64,000 nucleotides of DNA from Mercurialis annua (Eukaryota; Streptophyta; Magnoliopsida; Malpighiales; Euphorbiaceae), in contig NC_065576.1 of assembly GCF_937616625.2 (NCBI RefSeq), positions 31,274,628 to 31,338,627 of the forward strand, read 5' to 3'. How positions within the stretch are numbered: the stretch's first letter is position 1; the number at the start of each line of letters is the position of its first letter. The translations under genes were made by a program, and so were the position numbers. Positions 10,669-20,052 of this stretch are shown here, one piece after another. The notes below the pieces were generated by a model. It did no database searches. It was not told the origin of the DNA and saw only the letters and a program-made list of their open reading frames with translations.

Positions 10669-11217
10669 TGATAACTCGTGGAACGGAGGCGACACTTTGA
10701 TCCGGCGGAAGCTTCAATACCGTACCTGAAAGGCGCAGCACAACCGTAAGAAGGATGCCGGAAGGGGATTCTGGCAAACCACTCCGACGATCTAGTCAAT
10801 AGGTATTTTAGTGAGAGAAAGAATAAGAAGTGAAAGTGAGCTAAGAGTTGAGAGAAAAAGAGAATTAACCTTTTTACCTACTTTTCTTTTGCCTTTTATA
10901 CTATGTCTTTGTTTCCCTTTGTTTAGGCCGACAAGTCTGACCTCATTCTCCTTGTCTGTGTAGGAGTTGTCTGGAATGTCAGAGTACGTTCTGACTGATT
11001 TGTTCAGAGTGTTCAAAGTGGTTGTCTTCGGTGTATCCGAGATATGACTGATTCGGTGAGTCCGATTTAGGCCTTTGCCTTGACCTTTATGTGATTTGAC
11101 TTGCTTCGATTTTATACTGGTTGCTTGATGTAGACGTGTCTCGGTCGGTCTATTTATCTTATTCGGTTTTATTTGTGGACTGTGTCTTGTTGAGGTCGGT
11201 CTATTTGCTTGTTATCA
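10669..11217 (-). repeat. Tat element 5' LTR
   Basis: A 549-bp LTR partnered with 649-1198. It is the 5' LTR by the adjacent primer site (10650-10667), and the CCCAT duplication follows at 11218-11222. Confidence 0.93.
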
Positions 11218-11222
11218 CCCAT

Positions 11223-11469
11223 AAACTTCTATGATATTGCAATTAGTCATATTTTTAGACTTAGCCTACAACTCCATTGGGCTGTTATGGGCTATTTACG
11301 GCTAATTATATTTTAATCCCTCAAGTTTGCAGTTATGCACTGATCACATCTACTTTAATTCAAAAAACCGAATTGATAGCTCGTCACCTGGATGAATTTA
11401 TTTGGAAATCATCATTGGATTCTTTAGTCCTTTATCATGTTTTACCTGTCCAGAAAATAGGTGTCTATA
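11223..11469 (-). repeat. Element F, LTR-like arm, inner part
   Basis: This continues the arm at 1-648. It matches 24822-24999 (gcaattagtca, aatcatcattgga, gaaaataggt). On the minus strand the arm begins TATAGACACC where its relative begins TGTAGATACC. Confidence 0.6.
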
Positions 11470-12672
11470 ATGTTCCCCCTCTTTAACGAGAATTGACACC
11501 GTAGGTCAATTCTTGTTAAAGAAGTAACTTGCTGCTAGACAAGCAATAAGGATACTGCTCACCATCGAAGGTACTCGCTCACCGGTGTTTTAGTAATGCC
11601 CTAGCCTGAGCATTACTCTATGTGATGCATGAATTTGACTTCATGCCCCCTATTTTGGTCTACTTTGCATCTAACCGGGATTAGGTCTTCTCAACTGTCC
11701 TGAAGGTCGTCCATTGAGCCTGAATTGCCTATTGTGTGCCCCATGGAATGGAGCTATAAACTCTCAGCCTTCCTAAGAGTGATCCAATGGCTTAGACTCC
11801 AAGTAATTATCATGTCCGGTGCTTCTTAGGTTTGCAGAAGGGACATCATCCCCTTGGCTGTCCGAAGGACCACCCTATTGCTTAGGTTCCAGGAAAATAT
11901 CATATTCGGAGTCTCTTAGTTTCGTAGAGGGAATAACATCCCCTTGGCCGTCCCAAGGGCCACCCTATTGCATAGGTGCTTGAATTTTGTAGTTATTCCA
12001 CAACTAGCGGAAGTGTCTGAAGTTTATTTGAACTATTGCAGATAATATCTAGGGTGTCTTCCTGACACTAGATTTTCCTTTGTCCGGAGTTTAATATGTA
12101 GTTAGACCGCTGTTATGCTATTATGGAAGTTGCATTCTACAAGTACTGGATGGCGTGGCGATGTCTCTTTCACGTTGGCCGTTTTAATCCCGTCTTCTGG
12201 GGAAGTCTTCCGGTTTGATCTAGTAATCTGTTCTCTAGGACAGTTGTATTTCTGATTCGATCCTCTAGGGTAGCTGTGTTTCTAATATGATCATCTAGGA
12301 AGTTATGCTCTGTATTTTATTCTCTAGGGAACTCTTTTAGTTTCTCTGCGGGGGATTATTTATTTTCTGATCCTCTAGGGTGGTTGCATTTTCTATTTTG
12401 ATCCACTGGGGATACATTCTAGTTTGATCCTCTGGGGAAATTTACTGATTTATCCACCTGGGAATTCTTATTGATTCGAGCTTTAGGGAGTCTTGGTCCA
12501 CTGGGGAGTTTTTCTAATTCGGGTTTCTAGAGAGTCTGATCCTCTGGGGATGTATTGTATTATGATGTTATGTGTTTTTTTCCTTCTGTTAAGTCTTCTA
12601 AGGAATTCTTATTAATCCGGGCTTGTGGGGAGTCTTGCATGTAGAGTTTAACCATGTCATACTCTAGGTATT
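11470..12672 (-). other. Element F internal non-coding region, left part
   Basis: A polypurine tract (aaagagggggaac on the minus strand) at 11470-11484 adjoins the LTR-like arm. The remaining 1.2 kb has no convincing ORF. From about 12190 it consists of degenerate repeats built around tgatcctctgggg, spaced roughly 30-45 bp. Similar motifs continue at 22455-22650, on the other side of Tekay A, so this was one region before that insertion. It looks like a large non-autonomous (LARD-type) interior. Confidence 0.5.
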
Positions 12673-13010
12673 TGTAATACCCCAAAATATTTTAAGATAA
12701 TTAAGTCGTGCCAGGTGTCGAGATTTCCGATAAATTAAATTAAGGAGAATTTAATTTAATTATATTGGGAATTTGGAATAAATTTTATTGTGCGATTTTA
12801 CGGGAATTAATGAAATAATTTCGGAAATTAATATAAAATAAATTAAAAATCCCGTGACGGAGTTTATTTCGCTAAAGTCCGCGAAATATTTTATAGTATT
12901 TATGGTAAAAGTCTCGAATCAATCTGAGACTGTTTAAAATTTGGACGCGGATAGGTTTTGAACTAAATTGAATCTTTTGAAAAGTTTCAAGGACCAAAGT
13001 GCAAATTAGC

Positions 13011-13136
13011 CATTATACATATACATATATATACGTATATATATACGTATACATATACGTATACATATACGTATATATACGTATACATATTCATATATAT
13101 ACGTATATATACGTATATATATGTATATATTCATAC
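13011..13136. repeat. TATACGTATACATA microsatellite in 5' LTR
   Basis: About 125 bp of alternating pyrimidine/purine repeats (tatacgtata, tacatata). The 3' LTR lacks it at the matching place (20370), so it was gained after insertion or lost there. ORFs through it (poly Ile/Tyr/Val) are artefacts. Confidence 0.9.
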
Positions 13137-13467
13137 CTTCATCAGATGAAGGATCCAGACACTTCATTCCTTCATCTTTCATTTCTTTCATTCTCACGCT
13201 AAGCTACGGTTTATCGCTCGATTTCCGTTTCTCGTCCGTTTCCGACGTTCTATAGCTCGAAACTTCAGTGGCGAATCACGGTAAGCTTGACGTTTTATCG
13301 TTTGGATGGATAAATTTAAAGTTATATCGAGTTAAAGTTTTAGGCCACGAAACGATTTGATCGTTTTATCGATTATAGGATTTAATTTGGATGTTTAGAT
13401 GTTAGATTAAGCGTTTTGGATGCATTTGGTGCGTTTTTACGCCTAGAAGCACATCGAAATCAACTCC

Positions 13468-13567
13468 CGGGCTAAGCCCGTGGCTGTGCGTGCGCACAAC
13501 CAGACTGTGCGAACGCACAGTCAAGAGACTGTGCGAACGGACAGTCACACTGTGCGGACGCACAGTG
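13468..13567. repeat. Cluster of GC-rich palindromes in LTR
   Basis: Consecutive short inverted repeats: CGGGCTAAGCCCG, GTGCGTGCGCAC, CTGTGCGAACGCACAG (13505-13520) and CACTGTGCGGACGCACAGTG (13548-13567). The 3' LTR has a shorter version at 20705-20791. The base composition contrasts with the AT-rich surroundings. Confidence 0.85.
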
Positions 13568-14521
13568 AATCAGACGATGGACCCGTTTTCGAAAAAAATT
13601 ATCGTACGCGTATATTGAGATTTGAAATCGATAAGTATTCGATTAATTATCGATTAGTTCAAATTATTTAACCTAAAGAGGTTTAATGAAAATTGATTTA
13701 AAAGTGATATTTGATCCATAAACGAGTTTGATACCGTTTATTGGGATGATCACGTGAGAAGCACGACGGTTAATGGGTGTAGCGTGTCGTGTCTCGAGTC
13801 TAGAATCAATATTAAAATAGGATTTTGATGTAAGTCAACTGTTTTAAAAACTTGTTCTAGATCCGGCAAGGCAAGAAGCAGCTGGACCAGGAGTTCGGGA
13901 AGCTTGACATTTCTAAGCCCTGACGTATTTTTGGATAAGCATTTTCAGTGTGTTGTTTGTTACTTTTTAAGTATTTAAAAGTATATCGTTTTTATATCGC
14001 AAATGCTTTATATCATTTGTTTACATCGCATTTGTTTATATTGTGAATGTTTATATGACAATTGCATTCATACCTGAGATCCGATGAAACGTGCCTTTCT
14101 ATTGGGCGGTAATAGTACCGTGTGATCACCAGTTTTGATTAGAGAAATTATAGAATGGGCCCATATTATCGAATATTGAACATCGAATATCGTATCGTAT
14201 CGAAGTTGGAATATATATCGAATTGGATACAAGGTTTAACTCGGTTGAACTATCTCAGGACCTGTATCCAGTGGGTTTAACTCGGTTGAACTATCTCGGG
14301 ACCCACAACTTGGGATAAAGTGACGGTAGAGGTTGAACTCGGTTGAATTATCTCGGGACCCTACCAATTGGATCAATCGAATTGATTATTATCGTATATC
14401 GACAGATATTTGGGGAATAGGGTTTCATCCGGATCAGTTACTCGGCTGCATTTGATCGAATCGTTTACATTATTGATTTTATGTTTTATTTAAATGCTTA
14501 TTAGTAACTATGCAAACTCAT

Positions 14522-14543
14522 TCAGTATATTCCCATATACTGA
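14522..14543 (+). promoter_or_regulatory. Conserved stem-loop before putative acceptor (A, 5' LTR)
   Basis: TCAGTATAT / ATATACTGA form a 9-bp stem with a TCCC loop. The 3' LTR copy (21757-21778) changes one pair to a G-U wobble and keeps the stem. Related LTRs keep a stem with different bases. Confidence 0.6.
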
Positions 14544-14944
14544 CCCCTCACAGATTTCCTTTCAGGTAAACGACGCTTTTGAAGCAACAGACTTCTATCC
14601 TACTTCCAGAAGTCTATATTTTTGAAAGTATGTAAAGAAACAATACTTTACTCCTAGAGCTGCAGTAGATATATGTTTTGTATCAAATAGTTTTATGTAT
14701 ATATTAGCTTACGTTTTTAAAGTATAAATGCTTTATGCTTGCTGTGTTTTGAATGATTGGGATTGCCAGAGGATATGTATACCTGGCATATGCTTTGCAT
14801 GACACGTGTTTATGTATATCATGCATGACGTTTGACATTTGTGAAAAATTATTTTTCGTTTTAAGGCTTGCTACGGGTTTCGGAGCTACCACTCCCATTC
14901 CCTAGCGCCGGTCTCAGCTCATGAGAATTGGGTCGTGACAATGT

Positions 14945-14956
14945 TGGTATCAGAGC
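14945..14956 (+). other. tRNA-iMet primer-binding site, Tekay A
   Basis: TGGTATCAGAGC four bases after the 5' LTR, complementary to the 3' end of initiator tRNA-Met. It is standard for this clade. Confidence 0.93.
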
Positions 14957-15203
14957 ATGGTCCAGTTACCATTGCTTATGTCAGAAGTGTGATTGATTTT
15001 CCTAGGAATCTACTGCATCACATAGGACTCGAGTCTTGTCTTTGTTACATATTCGTTGATTTTCAAACTTTCAGCTTTCCCTCTAGTTAGTGAGTCTGTC
15101 GTAAGTGTGTGTGATCGCATGTGATTAGATACGCGTTATATATGATTACATTTGCGATGATATGCGTTTATGCGATTAAGTAACGCTGTTTGTCTTGGTC
15201 AGG

Positions 15204-16570
15204 ATGTCTGACAAACGACAAGAAGCAGAACGAGCTGCCGCTATAGCACGAAATGTTATTAAAGGGGCACATGATGTTCATCCAGAAGCTCAAGATGAGT
15301 CTTCTGTTCACGGAGGAGGTGGTGGCAAAAAGGCCCAGGCGCAGGCACCTGGAGTGCAGGCGCAAGCCCAGCAACCTAATGTTGTGGGTTTCGACCTGAA
15401 TCAGTTCCTTACAGGAATTGCGGCCATGCAAGCTAATCAGGCTGAGGTGCAGAATATTCCTCGTGAACAACTACAGCAGCAACAGCTACGCAATGTTGCT
15501 TTTACTGATCGAGATATCGTCTTGGCGTATATGCGCCTTAAGACAACTAAGTTCGACGGCTCTGACGATGCCCTAGACTTCCTGGAAAAAGTAGAGCGTA
15601 ACGCTCGACGCCTACAAGCTAATGAGAAACAGACCATCATTATGGTGGAAATGTCAATGTGAGGGCCTGCGAAAGATTGGTTTCAACGCCATATTCAGCC
15701 AACAATGGACTCTGTGACTTGGGCTGAATTCGTGAATCGCTATAGAGAATTTTTCTTACCGTTTGCGGTGACGGAAAGTTATCGTAACCAGTGGTTGACC
15801 CTGAGTAGAGGAAATCGTTCCATGCAGGAGTTTGTGACTGAGTTCACTAGAGTGAGTCGATTTGCACTCGATCTGACGGCAGACCCAGTCAGAGTGAACT
15901 CGAGGTTTGTAGAAGGTTTAGGAGCCGAGTTTGTGAGTTTGACATCTGATATAAGTAAACCTTTAGTGCAACTGATTGATAGCGCCAGGCCGATGGAGGT
16001 TTCTCTGATCCGGTTTGGGACAATTCCTGATCCTTCTAACGTTGTACATATACGGAGTGATACGTTTCGCAGCGTGCAGAGCGCTCCAACACAGTCATAT
16101 GTTGGGAGTTACTCAAGGCCGATACAACGTCAGCGAGAACGTAAGAAAGCTCGACATGGATCTCGAACTGGAACTACTAGCATAGGATTTGGTGCTAGAT
16201 CTACTAGGTTTAGGAGGTGGAGCTCCTATTTGTTTGACATGTAATATGAGGCACTACGGCGCGTGCCATATTTCTACTGGGGCATGTTTCAACTGTGGCC
16301 AACGGGGTCATTTTGCAAGAGAATGTCCGAGGCAGATGCCTCAAGGCTCCATGATTACAGTGGCACAGCCTTCCTATCAGCAGCAGAGGACTGCGCATCA
16401 GGCAGCGTCAGGATATGATTAGACAGGAAGTACCTTCACTGGCCAGAGAGGCCGTGGTTACGCAAATCGAGGAGGAAGAAACGGCGAAGGTCGTGGTACT
16501 GGTCAGACTTCGCAAGCTGGCGGGAGTCAGGCCAGGGTCTTTGCACTGAATCCTAAGGAGGCTCAGGCTT
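15204..16570 (+). pseudogene. Tekay A gag
   Basis: It starts ATG at 15204 (MSDKRQEAERAA) with a Gln/Ala/Gly-rich N-terminus. The retrotransposon gag domain spans about 15480-16000 (FDGSDDALDFLEKVER, GPAKDWFQRHIQP, WAEFVNRYREFFLP, QEFVTEFTRVSRFA). A CCHC zinc knuckle, CFNCGQRGHFARECP, sits near 16285-16330. Breaks: TGA at 15660-15662 where LRGPA is usual, which fits CGA to TGA; a frameshift near 16200; and TAG at 16420-16422. Gag builds the particle and packages RNA. A Gly/Arg-rich linker then leads into protease. Confidence 0.87.
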
Positions 16571-16941
16571 CCAATGCTGTGTTGCAAGGTACCTTTCCTA
16601 TCGCTTCTCGAGACGCATTAATTTTGTTTGATCCGGGCGCTACGCATTCGTTTGTTTTGCCTAGTTTTGCTAGTAAGTTATGGGTACAACCAGCGTATTT
16701 TAAGAATTCTTTATCCGTAGCTACCCCAGCTGGCGAGAGTGTGGAAGTTAGTATCATTTATCCGTCTTGTCATGTGAGAGTTCAAGGACGAGATTTGTTA
16801 GTTGACTTGATTTTACTTGAGGTATTAGCTTTTGACGTCATATTAGGAATGGATTGGCTAGCGCAACACTATGCCAATGTGGATTGCCGAAAGAAGACGG
16901 TAACGTGTAATACACCTGGAATTGAAGCAGTCTCAATTTAG
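16571..16941 (+). pseudogene. Tekay A protease
   Basis: A retropepsin-like domain with LFDPGATHSFVLPSF at the active site, a form seen in plant chromoviruses, and VILGMDWLAQHYANVDC at the end. It continues in the same frame as the zinc knuckle and RT. The stop TAG at 16939-16941 falls in the linker to RT. Confidence 0.85.
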
Positions 16942-17976
16942 GGTGACAAGACGGAATCTTCTACGAGTATTATCTCAGCTATTAAAGCTGATCGTATGTT
17001 AAAGAAGGGATGTCAAGGATTCTTAGCGATAGTACGAGACGTAGAGAAGAAAAGTGTAAACTTAAGCGACGTACCCGTAGTATCTGAGTATCCGGACGTT
17101 TTTTCAGAGGGATTACCTGGATTACCCCCAGATCGTGAAATTGAGTTTTGTATCGAATTGGCTCCTGGCACGAAGCCGATATCTATACCTCCTTATCGTA
17201 TGGCACCTGCAGAGCTCAAAGATCAACTAGAAGAGTTGTTTGATCGTGGCTTTATCAGACCGAGTGTATCCCCGTGGGGTGCACCAGTGCTATTCGTGAA
17301 AAAGAAGGATGGATTGCTTCGACTATGTATCGATTATCGACAGCTGAATAAGTTGACGATTAAGAATAAGTATCCATTACCTAGAATCGACGATTTATTC
17401 GATCACTTACAAGGAGCAAAGTATTTTTCTAAGATCGATCTGAGGTCAGCCTATCATCAGCTGAAGATTCGTGACGATGACATTCAGAAGACTGCTTTTT
17501 GAACTCGATACGGACATTATGAGTTTTTTGTTATGTCATTCGGATTGACTAATGCGCCAGCAGCTTTCATGGACTTGATGAATAGGATATTCAAACCGTA
17601 CTTAGATCAATTCATGATCGTGTTTATTGACGACATTTTGATCTATTCACGTACAGAAGAAGAACATGTACAGGATCTGCGGATAATACTACAAACACTA
17701 AGAGAGCATCAGCTTTACGCCAAATTCTCGAAATGTGAATTTTGGCTAACAGAAGTGGCTTTCTTGGGTCATGTGGTATCACAAAGCGGCATTAAGGTTG
17801 ACCCAAAGAAGATCAAAGCCGTGATAGAATGGAAACGACCTGAATCAGTTACAGAAGTTCGAAGTTTCCTTGGTTTAGCAGGATACTACAGACGATTCGT
17901 ACAGGACTTTTCAAAAATCGTTGTACCTTTGACAAAGTTAACTCAGAAGAACGCTAAATTCAACTGGACGGACTAG
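16942..17976 (+). pseudogene. Tekay A reverse transcriptase
   Basis: Motifs in order: [90 protein letters not shown], then the catalytic FIDDILIYS, and [19 protein letters not shown] at 17500-17502 replaces the Arg codon of the usual [10 protein letters not shown] motif, consistent with CGA to TGA. A TAG at 17974-17976 ends the domain before RNase H. Catalytic aspartates are present, so loss is by nonsense mutation only. Confidence 0.9.
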
Positions 17977-18462
17977 TGTGAGCTCAGTTTTCTGAAACTG
18001 AAAGAGTGTCTGACGATGGCACCGGTCTTAGCGTTACCAGAAGGAACTGATGGATTCACAATCTACTATGATGCATCAAGAGTTGGACTAGGATGCGTCC
18101 TTATGCAACATGGTCGAGTGATCGCGTATGCTCGACAACTTAAGAAACACGAAACGAATTATCCGACGCACGATCTGGAACTTGCAGCGGTGATTTTTGC
18201 GCTGAAAATTTGGAGGCATTATTTATACGGCGCCACGTGCGAGATCTTTACAGATCATAAAAGCTTGAAGTACATTTTCGATCAACGAGAGTTGAACCTC
18301 AGACAACGAAGATGGATGGAGCTGCTAAAAGACTACGACTGCACAATACAATACCATCCAGGCAAAGCCAACGTTGTGGCGGATGCATTAAGCAGGAAAT
18401 CGGCATGAAGTCTCGCGCATGTTACAACGACATGGCGGAGACCATTAATTAACGAGATTCAT
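17977..18462 (+). pseudogene. Tekay A RNase H
   Basis: In frame with [18 protein letters not shown] (first Asp), [20 protein letters not shown] (Glu), [12 protein letters not shown] (Asp), and [16 protein letters not shown] with the final Asp. TGA at 18406-18408 stands where Gly is usual in this clade (SRKS.GSLAH). Degrades the RNA strand during reverse transcription. Confidence 0.88.
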
Positions 18463-19546
18463 ATGATGTTTAGCCAAGGAGTGGAGTTCGAGATTTCATC
18501 TCTCAGAAACCTAATGGCTCAGTTAACGATACGATCGACGTTAATTGATCGAATTAAAGAATTGCAAACAGATGACCCTCAATTAAAGCATTTAATTGAG
18601 GAAGTTCAGCAAGGAAAGAGTCAAGATTTCGGTATCGTCAACAGAATACTGAAGTACGGCAATTGAATGTGCGTACCAGACATTGACGGTTTAAGACAGA
18701 AGATTATGGAAGAGATGCATGGAACGATGTATAGCGTTCATCCTGGTTCCACGAAGATGTACCACGATATCAAGACAACGTATTGGTGGAGTGGAATGAA
18801 GAAAGATATCGCAGAGTTCTTGGCAAAATGTCCGACTTGTCAGCAAGTCAAGTTGGAGCATCAGCTACCCTATGGATTTCTTCAGCCATTACCCATCCCA
18901 GAGTGGAAATGGGAGCAAATCACGATGGATTTCGTAGTCGGATTGCCCAAGATGCAGAAAGGTTTTGATTCCATTTAGGTAATCGTAGATCGCTTGACGA
19001 AGTCAGCACACTTCATTCCTATCAAGACGACGTATTCGGCAGCAAAGTTAGCTCAAGAATACATTAACAAGATCGTGAGCCTCCACGGAGTGCCAGTATC
19101 AATCGTGTCTGGCAGAGGTTCTGTATTTACCTCTCATTTCTGGAAGAGCCTACAAGAAGCATTAGGAACGCGATTACATTTCAGCACTGCGTTTCATCCT
19201 CAGACAGATGGTCAGTCTGAGCGAATGATCCAGACGTTAGAAGATATGCTTCAACTTTGTGTATTAGACTTCGGAGGTAGTTGGGATACGTATCTACCTT
19301 TGGTAGAGTTCGCCTACAACAACAGCTATCACTCGAGCATTGAGATGGCTCCATACGAAGCATTATGCGGGCGTAAATGTCAATCCTCTATCTGTTGGGA
19401 TGAAGTTGGTGAACGGAAGCTAACTGGAGCAGAGATCATCCAGATTACGTTAGAGAAAGTACTGTTGATAAAGCAGCGATTGAATACTGCTGCCAGTCGA
19501 CAAAAGAACTACGCGGATCCCAAGAGGAAGGATATAGAGTATAAAA
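18463..19546 (+). pseudogene. Tekay A integrase with lost catalytic Asp
   Basis: The HHCC zinc module is at about 18710-18850 (VHPGSTKMYHDIKTTYWW, CPTCQQVK). The DDE core contains TMDFVVGLPK (first Asp) and HPQTDGQSER (Glu). The second Asp, normally in VSDR, reads Gly (codon GGC, 19111-19113), which should abolish catalysis. TGA at 18664-18666 and TAG at 18976-18978 interrupt it; the latter replaces Trp in DSIWVIVDR, a G-to-A change. Near 19540 an insertion of about 31 nt shifts the frame before the C-terminal region. Confidence 0.88.
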
Positions 19547-20017
19547 TTGTTTCAAGCACCGACAGAACCAGAAGAGATCGGAGATTACATTTTCCTCAAA
19601 GTATCGCCGATGAAGGGAGTGTTTCGTTTCGGAAAGAAGGGCAAGTTGGCTCCGAGGTATGTCAGACCATACCAGATCATAGAACGTATAGGCTCAGTTG
19701 CCTACAAACTAGACTTGCCACCGGATATATCGCAAGTTCATCCGGTCTTCCATATTTCCATGCTTCAGAAATATGTATCAGACCCCTCTCGAATAATTCA
19801 ACTGCAAGTGGTAGATGTGAGCGAGGAACTAACATACGAAGAGCAACCAGTGGATATTGTCGACACGCAGATACGACAACTACGGATAAAGAGAATTCTG
19901 ATGGTGAAAGTTCTTTGGAGAAGTCAGTCCATAGAAGAGTGCACGTGGAAAACAGAGAAGGATATGAAGAAGAAGTATCCTTATCTATTTACTCAAGGTA
20001 CGTGGCTAAAGTTTTAA
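19547..20017 (+). pseudogene. Tekay A integrase C-terminus and chromodomain
   Basis: Open for about 156 residues in the shifted frame. GDYIFLKVSPMKGVFRFG and KLAPRYVRPYQIIERIG form the GPY/F-type C-terminal module; HPVFHISMLQKYVSDPS follows. A chromodomain with VKVLWRSQSIEECTWKTEKD and KKKYPYLF ends the ORF 35 bp before the 3' LTR. Chromodomains are thought to steer chromovirus insertion towards marked chromatin. This one uses the Tekay arrangement, where canonical aromatic-cage positions are partly replaced. Confidence 0.85.
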
Positions 20018-20027
20018 ATTTGAGGAC

Positions 20028-20052
20028 GAATTTATTTTAAGGGGGGGGTAAA
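20028..20052 (+). other. Pre-PPT motif and polypurine tract, Tekay A
   Basis: The sequence runs gaggacgaattt...aa followed by a run of G at 20041-20048, ending directly before the LTR. The gaggacgaattt motif recurs before the polypurine tracts of elements B and C. Confidence 0.85.

Larger units (their letters stand above)
649..11217 (-). mobile_element. Complete Tat-lineage Ty3/gypsy retrotransposon
   Basis: The element is bounded by 550/549-bp LTRs (TGATAAC...GTTATCA) and a perfect 5-bp target duplication, CCCAT, at 644-648 and 11218-11222. On the minus strand the order is LTR, primer site, gag, protease, reverse transcriptase, RNase H, a second archaeal-type RNase H, integrase, tandem array, polypurine tract, LTR. 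The double RNase H and an extra oppositely oriented ORF between pol and the 3' LTR are known traits of the Tat lineage (Ogre, Retand and relatives). I count about 22 substitutions between the LTRs, near 4%. All pol modules are broken by stops or frameshifts, so it is not autonomous now. Confidence 0.95.
13281..14565 (+). other. Putative intron inside Tekay A 5' LTR
   Basis: Donor CG|GTAAGCTT at 13281 and acceptor CCTTTCAG|GTAAA ending at 14565. The 3' LTR has the same pair at 20518 and 21800. The other Tekay-type LTRs have equivalents: solo LTR 39501-40803, B 41780-42720 and 45964-46898, C 54023-55386. A branch-site-like ACTGAC and a pyrimidine tract precede each acceptor. Splicing is inferred, not shown. 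Confidence 0.4.
12673..14940 (+). repeat. Tekay A 5' LTR
   Basis: 2268 bp. It is longer than its partner mainly because of a (TA/CG)-rich microsatellite at 13011-13136. It contains a palindrome cluster (13468-13567), a possible intron (13281-14565), two stem-loops and the conserved tail from 14865 (ggcttgctacgggtttc...). Confidence 0.93.

Noticed and set aside
12999..13202. Ile/Tyr/Val-rich ORFs
   Set aside because: Product of the TATACGTATA microsatellite.
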